Assembly (NCBI RefSeq): GCF_032854445.1
Contig: NC_088306.1
Location: 5,903,145 to 5,967,144 of the forward strand
Direction of reading: 5' to 3'
DNA from: Liolophura sinensis
Taxonomy: Eukaryota > Mollusca > Polyplacophora > Chitonida > Chitonidae
DNA: 64,000 nucleotides
Positions 12,814 through 22,060 of the stretch are shown here, in pieces. Both the position numbers and the translations under genes were made by a program. The notes beneath the pieces were generated by a model. That model was not told where the DNA came from. It was given only the letters and a program-made list of their open reading frames with translations, and ran no database searches. The first letter of the stretch is position 1; each line of letters begins with the position of its first letter.

Positions 12814-13051
12814 CTAAGCTCATGTCATTGTTGACATGTGTCATTGTCTGCCCGGCATCATTGAAAACTGATGACCGCTTCTCTCTTGTGTGTTACCGGC
12901 TTTATTTCATATTTGTATAATTTCTTACATACCTTTGTCTTTGGGAGATAGTGTTAAACGTTGTTTTGGAAATGGATCTTGCGATTATAGAATTGGAACG
13001 CCCTTTACGGACTACGAATAGTATATATGAATGTCGGACTTGACGCTTATA
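12814..13051. mobile_element. Unclassified short repeat inserted in the gag zinc knuckle
   Basis: The plus-strand retrotransposon reads continuously through its CCHC knuckle at 41279-41320. In this copy the same coding is cut after the third cysteine region, and about 240 bp intervene before the GHLLSTC-like remainder resumes at 12813. The inner 12855-12975 has a diverged second copy at 22632-22752, so it belongs to a repeat family. No terminal repeats or tRNA-like head are evident. Confidence 0.65.
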
Positions 13052-13327
13052 TTTACAATAACAGCAAGAAGGTGGACTTACGTCTTGAGGTTTGGACTGG
13101 AAAGTTTTCTTGTCAGAAGAAAATCCCACATTTGACTTATGCTTCTCACTGGTCTGCTTGTCAGCACTAAAATTTAAAGTCTTCTGATCCGAATTCCACT
13201 TCTTCAGAAATTTAGGCTGAAATTTTAGGCTCCAGACTAACAGCTACTTTCTCAAAGGACAGAAAAAAACCTGACTACATCCCAATCATCCTATTCGGGC
13301 ACTAATTGAATGTTTCGAGCCAATTCA

Positions 13328-13477
13328 TTTCATTTATTTGACTGATGTTTTACTCCGTACTCAAGAATATTTCACTTATACGACAGCGGCCAGCATTATG
13401 GTGGGTGGAAACGGGGCAGAGCCCGGGGGAAACCCACGACCATCCGCAGGTTGCTGGAAGACCTTCCCACGTACGAC
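13328..13477 (-). mobile_element. 5'-truncated SINE, family A, inside gag
   Basis: The tail block (TTTGACTGATGTTTTACTCC, read on the plus strand), CTCAAGAATATTTCACTTATA, GGCCAGCATTATGGTGGG and GCCCGGGGGAAACCCACGACC are family A in reverse. It is flanked by a perfect 12-bp duplication, CGAGCCAATTCA (13316-13327 and 13478-13489). The other retrotransposon copy has one uninterrupted copy of this site near 40748-40760. The tRNA head is missing, so the insertion is 5' truncated. Confidence 0.93.
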
Positions 13478-13589
13478 CGAGCCAATTCAAATCCTTGGTG
13501 ACTGCAAATAACGGCTTCACTCTCAGTACTTTTAACCTGGAGTTACTTCAGTTTAAACTCCTAACTCCTAACTTAAACTTCTCTAACTC

Positions 13590-13690
13590 AAACTCTCTTT
13601 CTTTTTCTCTTTCTTCTCCTCTTTCTTCTCTTTCTCTTTCCCTTTCTTCACTTTCTCCTTTTCTTTCTCTTTCTTCCTTTTCTACTTAAA
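13590..13690 (-). repeat. Polypurine run within gag
   Basis: On the plus strand this is a CTTTCTTT/TCTCTTTC-rich pyrimidine run. Read with gag on the minus strand it is GAAAGAGAA-rich and codes for alternating charged residues. The plus-strand retrotransposon copy has the same kind of run at 40530-40680, so it belongs to gag and is not an independent microsatellite. Confidence 0.75.
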
Positions 13691-14109
13691 CCTTTACCAT
13701 CTCTATCTGAAACTTAACCATTTCAATATCATCACTTTGTCCCTTAGAAGGTAAAATATTACCTAAGTTCAAGTGTTTGCTAATAGCATCCACCATTTCA
13801 CTTCTTCTAACACTCTGGTTTAAGTTTAATTCAAAATTGTCAGATATTTTCCTTAAATCTGCCTTTCTTACCTCAGACAGCTTAACAACCGATAAATCTT
13901 CACCATCAGGGAATGAGTCTACATAAAATTCCGCCGCCATAATGACACAATACAGTGTACAAAGAAACTATATAAGTATATATATATCACAATATTTGAT
14001 TCTCTGTTTTGAATCCAAAACAGGAACCAAAACACCCCAAAACAAGCTGACAATCAACGTGCTACAATCGATCACAAGCAGGTTTTAGTTCACGGACGCG
14101 CCCTCATCA

Positions 14110-14872
14110 TGTAAGGGTACCACTGTAGGAGAATAACAATGAGAAACAACTGGCTTGTTAAACTCTCAGGTCAGCGATAGGTCTTACACCAGATCAAACA
14201 AAGAAACACGACGACACTTGAATAAGCTCAATACATTTATTTTAATCTTTTTAAAATTTCATTTCGGCTTTCAAAGGCGAGTCAGTCCACGTAAATATAG
14301 AATCCACAGTTAAGATGAATTCCTCAATTTACAGAGATGACAGTCAGATAAGTGGTATATTCCGCAACTGCCTGTGAGTGTGTAACTTCTCAGGGCGGAC
14401 GGGTTAACAGTAGCGTCCGTGATGTCGAGCTGTTGATGTATGTTTCCTAGGAAACCTACCCAAAGTCACCAAAGTTAGCCAAAGAGCAAACTGGGATTAA
14501 AATGTACCTTATGGGACAAAGAGATAATGAGCGATACAAGCTCTAAAATATCGTCTCCAAAAAATAGCAGGTGGCGGAACACGAGCTCCCAAAGTGCTAC
14601 GTAAAGAAAATGGAGTGTAAATGATGAATGCCGTAAAAGCCGATATCTCCAAGCTCAGCAAAATCCTTCACAGTAAAGGACAACTCCGTGGCTCATATTT
14701 ATAGACTAACGTAAAAGAAAATTCTTGATGGTTTGACCGTGAATATGTTTACAACACCGATACATATTTCCAGAAGGTATACCCTATGTACAATGACACT
14801 AAACTGGACTGAATTACAGTGCAGGTGTTTGTGTATAACATACACAAAGGGAAATATGTTGGTTGTGATACA
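14110..14872 (-). repeat. 5' LTR of retrotransposon copy 1
   Basis: It aligns over most of its length with 39258-40134, including GGAGATATCGGCTTT, GACAGCTCG-CATCACGGACG, CCGCCCTGAGAAGTTAC and GTGGATTCT-TATTTACGTG. The ends are TGT...ACA on the minus strand (14872 down to 14110). The LTR carries a conserved TATA box. Boundaries come from the alignment and are good to about 30 bp. Confidence 0.82.
14696..14703 (-). promoter_or_regulatory. TATA box of LTR, copy 1
   Basis: TATAAATA sits in the conserved context TTAGTCTATAAATATGAGC. The other LTR has TATAAAAA in the same context, so the element is aligned and conserved. It is the likely core promoter of the retrotransposon. Confidence 0.6.
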
Positions 14873-15689
14873 GATGAAATCAGCTACGTCACATGAATTA
14901 TTTGGGAGGGGGAGGGGGCGTCAAATATAGTTCATTTCAAGGTCCATATATCTATATGTATCTACATTCGGAATAATGAAATCTAGCTCTCTGTGTTTAT
15001 GCCTTGATACCAAAAAGCTGGTGTGACGTCATTGTTCTCCACATTGTCAGAGAAGGCCACCGTATGATCTGAAACTTTCAAATACATTTTGCCATCGGTT
15101 GAAAAACATGAACTTTTTTGACTGTGTTTAATGGTCATTCACCTCACATACACTTCACATTTGTGTTAGGCCAGTCTTAGGCCATAGAGTGCTGGTTTCG
15201 TCCAAAGTCTGTTTTCTAATTTCTCAATAAAGCTGGCCGGCAGGATGTTTTACTGTGGATTTGCGTATAGACGAAGGATTAAAATGAAAAGTCCGCAATC
15301 TAATATTCGCTGATCAAAGCGGTGATCTTTTTCTCCTTCTTTATGTTGACGGATGCTGAAATGCACGGCAGGAATCAGTCGAGTTGTTATAAAGATTGCA
15401 TCAAAATAGATAAAATCTTCCACATTTAAGGACACTTGCCATCCGCCAATCAATCAAGAATCATAGTAAGAACAACAGTCTTATCAGGATTTTATTCATA
15501 TTAATATTAGTTATTTTGATCAAAAGCATACAACAGATGACTAAACATAGCCACTGCAAGTGTTGTTTAAGATGAGAAAATTGACGTAACACAACACAAG
15601 ATACTCATTCCGTCACAGACGGAGACAACATAATATTTGATGTCTCTTTTACACTTTCACCAAACTCTTGCAGAGGAGGGTACACATCG
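14873..15689. other. No recognisable feature
   Basis: Sequence flanking the 5' LTR. It contains a short G-rich run near 14905-14920. I saw no gene or known repeat. Confidence 0.45.
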
Positions 15690-15965
15690 CAACTTACAAT
15701 CGTGATCAGACTTCCCGGGATATCTTAATAACATGTCTGAACCACATGGTTTGGTGACAAAGGATGTTTGTGTCCTGAGGGATAAGACAGGCATTCCTCT
15801 CTACAGTAGACAGGATTGTGACGAGCAGACAATCGGAGGTCTTACCAATCCCCGAGAGGCAGGCGTCTAGTTTTGGAGATCCTTACAACCCTCTGGGAAT
15901 AAGGCTGACGTCTGTGGCTTCTGTTTGTGTCAAGGGATTAAAATATGAAGAACAGCGATGTAAAT
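15690..15965 (-). repeat. Inverted copy of part of duplication 2
   Basis: The reverse complement matches 24870-25105 and 28030-28250. Shared words include TTAATCCCTTGACACAA, CAGAGGGTT, CTCAGGACACAAACA and CATGTGGTTCAGACATGT. The similarity ends near 15690. It is a dispersed inverted fragment of the unit tandemly duplicated further right. Confidence 0.8.
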
Positions 15966-16371
15966 CCCGGGTGTGACAGGTCTTATCTCCTCATCTTCTT
16001 CCCTCATGTCTTCCGCCTTCATCCGGGCACAACACGTTGGATACTATCAACATAATGGCCTGCTCTTTTCCATTGTTTTAATGTATTCGTTTATCAGATG
16101 TGATGACAACACAGCAATGTCAATAATTCTAGACCATTTACGTCTATTAAACTGCATCTCAGTTCACTGCATGTGAATTATTTGATCTACATGTAGTTCT
16201 GTTTACATGTGACTGAGAACTGTCACACTGTCGTCTCTTGTCTGGTTTTGCTCACCAAGCTGTAATCTTGCATATTACTCACATGGGGTATAAAGATTAT
16301 GGCCAATTAAAATGCTGATTCAACGAATGCAAGTAGTCATGGATACAATATCAGTTTGGTGTAGGGTCAGG

Positions 16372-16735
16372 AAATCGCACTGCATCCCGTGACCACAAAT
16401 CGCATCGCATCCAATGACCACATATCGCATCGTTTCCCATGACAACAAATCGCATCGCATCCCATGACCACAAATCGCATCGCATCCAATGACCACATAT
16501 CGCATCGTTTCCCATGACAACAAATCGCATCGCATCCCATGACCACAAATCGCATCCAATAACCAAAAATTGCAGTGCACCACATGACCACAAGTCGCAT
16601 CGCATCCCCTGACAACAAATCGCATCACATGACCGCAAATCGCATCGCATCCCATGACCACATATTGTATCGCATCACATGACAACAAATCGCACTGCAT
16701 TCCATGACCGCAAGTCGCATCGCATCATGACCACG
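16372..16735. repeat. 25-bp satellite with a 75-bp higher-order unit
   Basis: The unit is close to AAATCGCATCGCATCCCATG plus ACCAC (25 bp). Three variants form a 75-bp block that repeats almost exactly at 16408-16482 and 16483-16557. Some later units are 20 bp, having lost one GCATC. No unit contains a minus-strand stop, so all three minus-strand frames stay open for 83-126 codons. I regard those frames as a side effect of the repeat. Confidence 0.9.
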
Positions 16736-18450
16736 TTTTCCATCAAGGTTCCAGCGTTCTTTTGCACCCAGTTATATCTAGGTTGCATTTTATTACAAGT
16801 AGATTTGTCATTTAATATCACGTATTAGAACAGAAAGGTCCTGCAATGGTGAACACAATTGTTATGAAATTTTCAAGAGAAAAGAAGGAAGTCCTATAAA
16901 AGCTTCTGTACTGTATCCAAGCTAGAAACCTCGTTCGGTGAAAATTCTCAGACTTTCTTTGTCTTTATGTAGCGCCCATTTTTGATTTATTTTTAGATAT
17001 AAGACTTGCTTTAAGGAATAAGAATGACTTAGAGACGTATAATGACTTATATTACGTGAATACTGAGATACATGCGCTGTATTGACAATTTGACCTTATA
17101 AAGGCAACCGATATCCACTAGAAAAAGTCCCTCTGCTTGGTTGCTAACTGTATGTTTTTTGATGAAGAGATGGGTTGATTAATAATTACATAGTAACCCT
17201 ACGGTTCAGCCTTATATTGTTGGAAAACTATTTTTATTCCTCGCACAAAAATCAGGCAAACCATAAACAAGCGTTGTTATTTATTAATATACCTACAGTA
17301 ATCAACGGCCTTTCTGATAGCTACGTGATGTAAAGGCCATTGTGTCCATTTGTGACTATTTGTAATGTTTGTATTGCCAGAAATCATGCTGTTGTTAAAC
17401 TTTTAACAGCCTGAAGGGTGTGCTTCCGGTTGTTTATAATGACCCGTGGATCTATGGTACCCAGGGTTCACAGAGAGCAGTGCGTCATTGTAAGTCAGAT
17501 CATCAAAGTTAGATATATTTTTGCAGATCATTGTTAAATGTTTGAATAGATGTAATATCCGTCTGAGAACACCTTTGTATTACTCGTGGGACATTTTTCC
17601 AGTTTTTTTGTGCGGAATTGTAGAAACTATCTTGCACAACAGTAATAAGTGAAGCCTTCACATGATATTGGCACCGCAGAAAACCAAATGAAACCCTGAA
17701 GGCTAAAGCCAATCTACAGTGATCGCACTCTTTAATGGAGACTTATTCAACGGCTTTTACACCACTGCCCAATCAGTCACTGTGAACTTGTACAGATGAA
17801 CGTACCAATCTCAGCGGCTTGTAAGGTGTCAGTAATATCATGAAAGGCGGGGAAGTTCTTGGTGTCTGTTATTAGAACCAATTTCCCCTCAGGGACGGAC
17901 ATTAATGGCGTCTAATAACATGGACCTAAAGTCATTAAAGATGGAAAATATTTTCAGATCTAGTGGCGTAGAAAGATGAACACACTGCCTGTTACAGTTT
18001 TGAGTTATTCAGTTCTTCCTATTGCCACAGAAACACGTCCAAGAACACGTCAGAGACGCACCACATAGTTAATCAGAGTATGTTGCTTAACGACGGAGCT
18101 GTTGATAATATCTTGTTGACATGTTTAGTGCAATTATTGTCCTCGTGAACCCGAAGGTGATACAAGGAAATGTCACTCAGGGAATGTTACACTCGGTAAA
18201 AATTCCACAATTTGGTGTTTGGCAACTGTGACTACTGAATTGCAGGGCTGGCAACACACCACTAAATACTTTGGACAATCATATGATAGAACTATTGCCG
18301 GGAAATAGATACCAATATACAAAAGAACTACTTGATCAGTCAGTGTAACAGCTAGGTTGTGTCAGCGGATGTGTGCTTAGTAAGAATGGAAAGCAAAAAA
18401 AATGACAATAGTTCGGCACCACAAATCTTGTGCCCTATAAGTTGTGTGTA
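16736..18450. other. No recognisable feature
   Basis: AT-rich sequence of ordinary complexity. No open frame resembles a known family, and I found no SINE or tandem repeat. Confidence 0.45.
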
Positions 18451-18594
18451 TTATTTTTATTTATTTATTTGTTTGATTGATGTTTTACGCTGCACTCAAG
18501 ATTATTTAACTTATACGACAGTGGCCAGGAAAATTATGGTAGGAGGAAACCGGGCAGAGTCCGGGGAAAACCCATGACCATCCGCAGGTTGCTG
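18451..18594 (-). mobile_element. 5'-truncated SINE, family A
   Basis: Read on the plus strand it begins with a TTTATTTATTTGTTTGATTG tail and continues with TGTTTTACGCTGCACTCAAG, ACTTATACGACAGTGGCCAG, AGGAGGAAACCGGGCAGAG and CCATCCGCAGGTTGCTG. It ends there without a tRNA head. No convincing target-site duplication. Confidence 0.88.
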
Positions 18595-19851
18595 TTTCAT
18601 TTTTACTCGCAAAGATTGTTTCTATCATTTGTCATGTAAACAACAATGGAAAACTATTCCCTTATAGTGGAGAATGCGAAATGGATATAGAAAACTGCAA
18701 TGGAAGCAATGTACTCCGCTTGAAATTTGCAGCAGGAACATTTCTTGTCACAATTTTTTTTTGTCCTTGTTTTGTTGTTAATTCCTTTTTCTTGTTAACT
18801 TTCTTAACGACGTTTATGGACGTTATTCTGTGTGACAGAACACACTTCCCAGTTTTAAATGTCAACGTTTCTTTCAGTGTAATCAATCCCTTCATCTTGA
18901 TACGGATCTAACACAATGAATAAAGAATGACACAAGCGACCAATCGACACCCAAGGGACAAGCAAGTCGACTCAATGTCTACAGTTTACCGGGGATTGAA
19001 GCATTACTTGTGAATTAGGCCTTCACTAAGTTAAGATAATACAACAGAATAAGAATCATCCTACTGCATGAAATGTAGTTACCATTCTGGAGGAGATTAA
19101 AAGAACTTATCATAATTTGTATTCAGATTAATGTTGAATTTTTGTGCCCCTAAGAGAATTGGTGTGCTTATGTAAAATCTTTCTTTTTCTTTTGGCCTTT
19201 GAAGTTGCTTGTGAGCAAAATCTTATAGTCTGATAAGAATAAAAGGGGGATAAAAGAATAACCACGAGCATGTATTCTCCACCGTTGATTTACTCAGTGT
19301 TGCAATTGCCTTGAGACACTGTGATAAACAGGTTTCCTGTCTTTTAGATTGCCTATATATTTTGTTTTATGCCCCCGAAGAGCGTTTTCATTAGCTGGAT
19401 GCCCATCCAATTTAGTCTTGTTCAACTTTACTAGATGTATTGAGCGGCGTTATTATGCAATTGCTTGATGCTGGAGTGTTTCGAAGTCCCAAAGCTGACA
19501 ACTGTTACCCGTATAATCTACTTCCTTTAATCAACCCCATCAATAAATCCAGGTCCAATACGTTAGAAATGTAATATTTTACTTGTAATTGGCTGAATTT
19601 GACCTTTTCTTGCTGATCTAGAATCTGGCATACTGTGACACAATGGATACTGTCACCCATCGGTCTACAGTAAAACTGTGATCCTCTTGGTGATAAAGTA
19701 AGATGTCAACTGTCATCACGCACGTGGATGCAGTCTCTGTTGCATAAGGGGAAAACCAGAAGTAACTACATATAGCAGAAGAAATAAATATTACAGAGCA
19801 GCTGATTTCTAGTACATATGTTACTGTTCACTAACACTAATATGGGTGCAG
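18595..19851. other. No recognisable feature
   Basis: I see only low-information AT-rich sequence with short open frames on both strands, none with recognisable motifs. Confidence 0.4.
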
Positions 19852-20070
19852 GGGGCCTTCGTGGCTCAGTTGCTTAGCGCGCTAGCGCAGCGCAATGACC
19901 CAGAAGCTGAGAGTTCAAGTCCAGCTCATACTGGCTTCCTTTCGGGCCGCAAGTGGGAAGGTCTGTCAGTAACTTGGGCATGGTCATGGGTTTTCCCCGG
20001 GCTCTGCCCGGTTTCCTCCCACCATAATGCTGATCACGTTGTATAAGTGAAATAATCTTGAGTACGTGCA
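19852..20070 (+). mobile_element. SINE, family A, with tRNA-like head
   Basis: The head GGGGGCCTTCGTGGCTCAG holds the A box, followed by TTAGCGCGCTAGCGCAGCG and GAGTTCAAGTCC as the B box. The body has CTGGCTTCCTTTCGGGCCGC, GGGTTTTCCCCGGGCTCTGC, CCGGTTTCCTCCCACCATAA and GTATAAGTGAAATAATCTTG. The final CACCAATCAAATAAA tail is lost. Confidence 0.9.
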
Positions 20071-20149
20071 CTAATGAATTAATGGGCTAGTCTTGGCCAT
20101 ACTATTTTGTTTTATTTGAAAGTGATGTTAGCGGTTAACAGCATTTATT

Positions 20150-20208
20150 CTGAAATATTCTTGAGTACATCGTACTCAACACCAATCAGTTAAATAAGTA
20201 AATAAATG
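20150..20208 (+). mobile_element. SINE family A tail fragment
   Basis: CTGAAATATTCTTGAGTAC, then ACTCAACACCAATCAG and TAAATAAGTAAATAAATG match only the 3' end of family A. It lies 80 bp past the preceding SINE and may be its displaced tail. Confidence 0.6.
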
Positions 20209-21539
20209 TCTGACAGTTTTATATTTATTGTGATGTATATTATCCAGTAATATGAAATAAAGTCCATTTGTAACATTTTTAGTGCAATAAATCCCGTTGC
20301 TGGTGCTGGTTGTATTCTTGATGACCAGCGCGAGCACATGTTCATTTAAGAGCACAGAGGCTTTTTTGAACTGTCATAAAAAAAACCTGTCATTTATAAA
20401 AACACAAATGACCATCTATCACCAGGGGTTGGAAGCTCTTCAGACCACGGTCCTAATGATGAATGTTACAAGCCCTGGGATTTTGACCGCGACTTGGGTT
20501 TGACCGCGGGTCTACCGGCTTCGGATTGTCGTCTCCAGTTGACACAGTACCGCATAGAAGAGAGACAGTCATCTTAGCTTCTACAGCTAGAACATGCAAC
20601 ATGCGGTCAGTATGAATATTCAGTTCCATGGTAGAAAGCCAGATTACACAGTGAAGCAGATATATATGTACACTGAAAAGAGCTGTGAAGTACTTTAACC
20701 GGTTGTGTTTGCTGTTATGATTAACGTTAACTAGTTGTGATTGCTCCAGTGATTCACGTTTACTCGTTTTAAAAGCTACTAGCGAGTCAGTGACATTATA
20801 ATTGAGGGTCAGGTCAAAGTTTTCCAAGTAACACCGATATCAAGTGACAGCAATGTTTAAAAACACCATCCATCATCCTGCATGACGTTCTGTCTTTTTC
20901 GCGTGTAAATACAAGTGATAATGTTTCAAAAATATGCGCCTATTTTGTTTACAATAGAAAATATTGTAAATGCCAAAAATCATCTTTAAGAACACCATTG
21001 TATTATTTTTTTATTGTTTCTCTTCTTGCGTTCGCATTTGACACCGTTGAGTTAAATACTGTGAACTTGGTGGCCTCTTGCACATACTGACGTAATCCAT
21101 GTATACAGTGTATTCACCTTAGGCTGCTAAAACTGCTTCCAGTTTTACAGTAACATAACGTCTAAAAGATATCAGTGTCTGTGATCGTTTCTTGCAGGTT
21201 ACCCACTGTGGCCAGAAATCTAGGCATAATTTCAACCACAGTCTTATGAGAGTACTTGTGAATTTTTTTATATAATTATCCGTGAGCCCATTGTGCAACC
21301 TGGTTCACAGAAACTAGGGTGTCTTCTTGAGTTTTCAAGCTTACAGTTATTAATAGTTTTGAGACGATGTTGTTAAAGATCGGAATGCCTTACGAACAAA
21401 ACCATATTACATGTTACAGTTTGGACTATAAATTACTCGGGTTAATGAGTTTTGTGTCATTTTGAAAATCTTATAAAACAGAGTTTATCTACAGAAGAAA
21501 AATACTAATAGAAAGCCTTATTACCTTGATTACGTCAAA
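20209..21539. other. No recognisable feature
   Basis: No supported gene, RNA or repeat. Confidence 0.4.
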
Positions 21540-22060
21540 TCAAATGAGAAATATTTTTGTATTTGTCTGTCAGATTTTTTTTCTTGTCTAGACAGCATTG
21601 TCCACAATAATATCTATACTTATTATCAGATCGATCACATTTCCAAATGAGACACGATTTACCGCAAGGGTCAGATGCGATAGTCATCCCCATCCACCTT
21701 GCTCTACAATCTCCGCTTAACTGTCTGTAATGCGATCTCTCACTAATTGGGAAGAGAGTAGGCGATGTACAACTCAATATTCTGACAGGGCAATTAGCGT
21801 AGGATTTGCGTCTCTCTCCTGGCTGGCTGTCTGTGGCTGACTTTCACAGCGATCTTAATCCCTTTTAAAATCCTGAATGCTGACCGTAGGTCACGTGTCA
21901 ACATGGTCTATCGGGCTAGTGAGGACACAGAAAAATCTGATGTGGTACATGAGCCGATTTGAGCGGTAATACCACAGAGCTGACAGGCGAAGCTGAGCCG
22001 ACCTCGGTAATCCCGTGAGATGAACACGTGATGTGAGCTATTTACTGGCAGTCACACACG
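21540..22060 (-). repeat. Second inverted copy of part of duplication 2
   Basis: The reverse complement matches 25700-26090 and 28540-28950. Shared words include CGCATCTGACCCTTG, GATCGATCTGATA, CAGCCACAGACAG and GATTACCGAGGTCGGC. It is not collinear with the inverted fragment at 15690-15965: the order of the two pieces is opposite to that expected from one inversion. The two are therefore separate events or rearranged. Confidence 0.78.

Larger units (their letters stand above)
12770..13940 (-). pseudogene. gag remnant of retrotransposon copy 1
   Basis: Gag forms the intracellular particle that packages element RNA. A start at 13940 opens an 84-residue frame, MAAEFYVDSFPDGEDL, which aligns with the degraded start at 40297 in the other copy. 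After it comes a Lys/Arg/Glu-rich stretch encoded by the purine run at 13590-13690, probably a coiled coil. The frame is then broken by a SINE (13328-13477), lacks about 270 bp compared with the other copy, and its CCHC knuckle is split by an insert at 12814-13051. It is not translatable as a whole. Confidence 0.82.
10722..14872 (-). mobile_element. Degenerate Ty3/gypsy-type LTR retrotransposon, copy 1
   Basis: Reading down the minus strand, the order is a 5' LTR (14872-14110), a leader, gag from 13940, a retropepsin at about 12570, integrase at 12110-11640 and reverse transcriptase at 11515-10722, where the element breaks off. There is no 3' LTR. Frameshifts and stops occur throughout. A SINE sits in gag and another insertion splits the gag zinc knuckle. 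The same family recurs on the plus strand at 39258-43495. In both copies integrase comes before RT, as in the Gmr1-type branch and unlike typical Ty3/gypsy elements. It is inactive. Confidence 0.88.

Noticed and set aside
13345-13689. Ser/Leu-rich plus-strand frame
   Set aside because: It is the antisense of a SINE and of the purine-rich part of gag.
16320-16700. 126-, 99- and 83-codon minus-strand frames rich in Cys and Asp
   Set aside because: They are three frames of the same 25-bp satellite and an artefact of a stop-free repeat.
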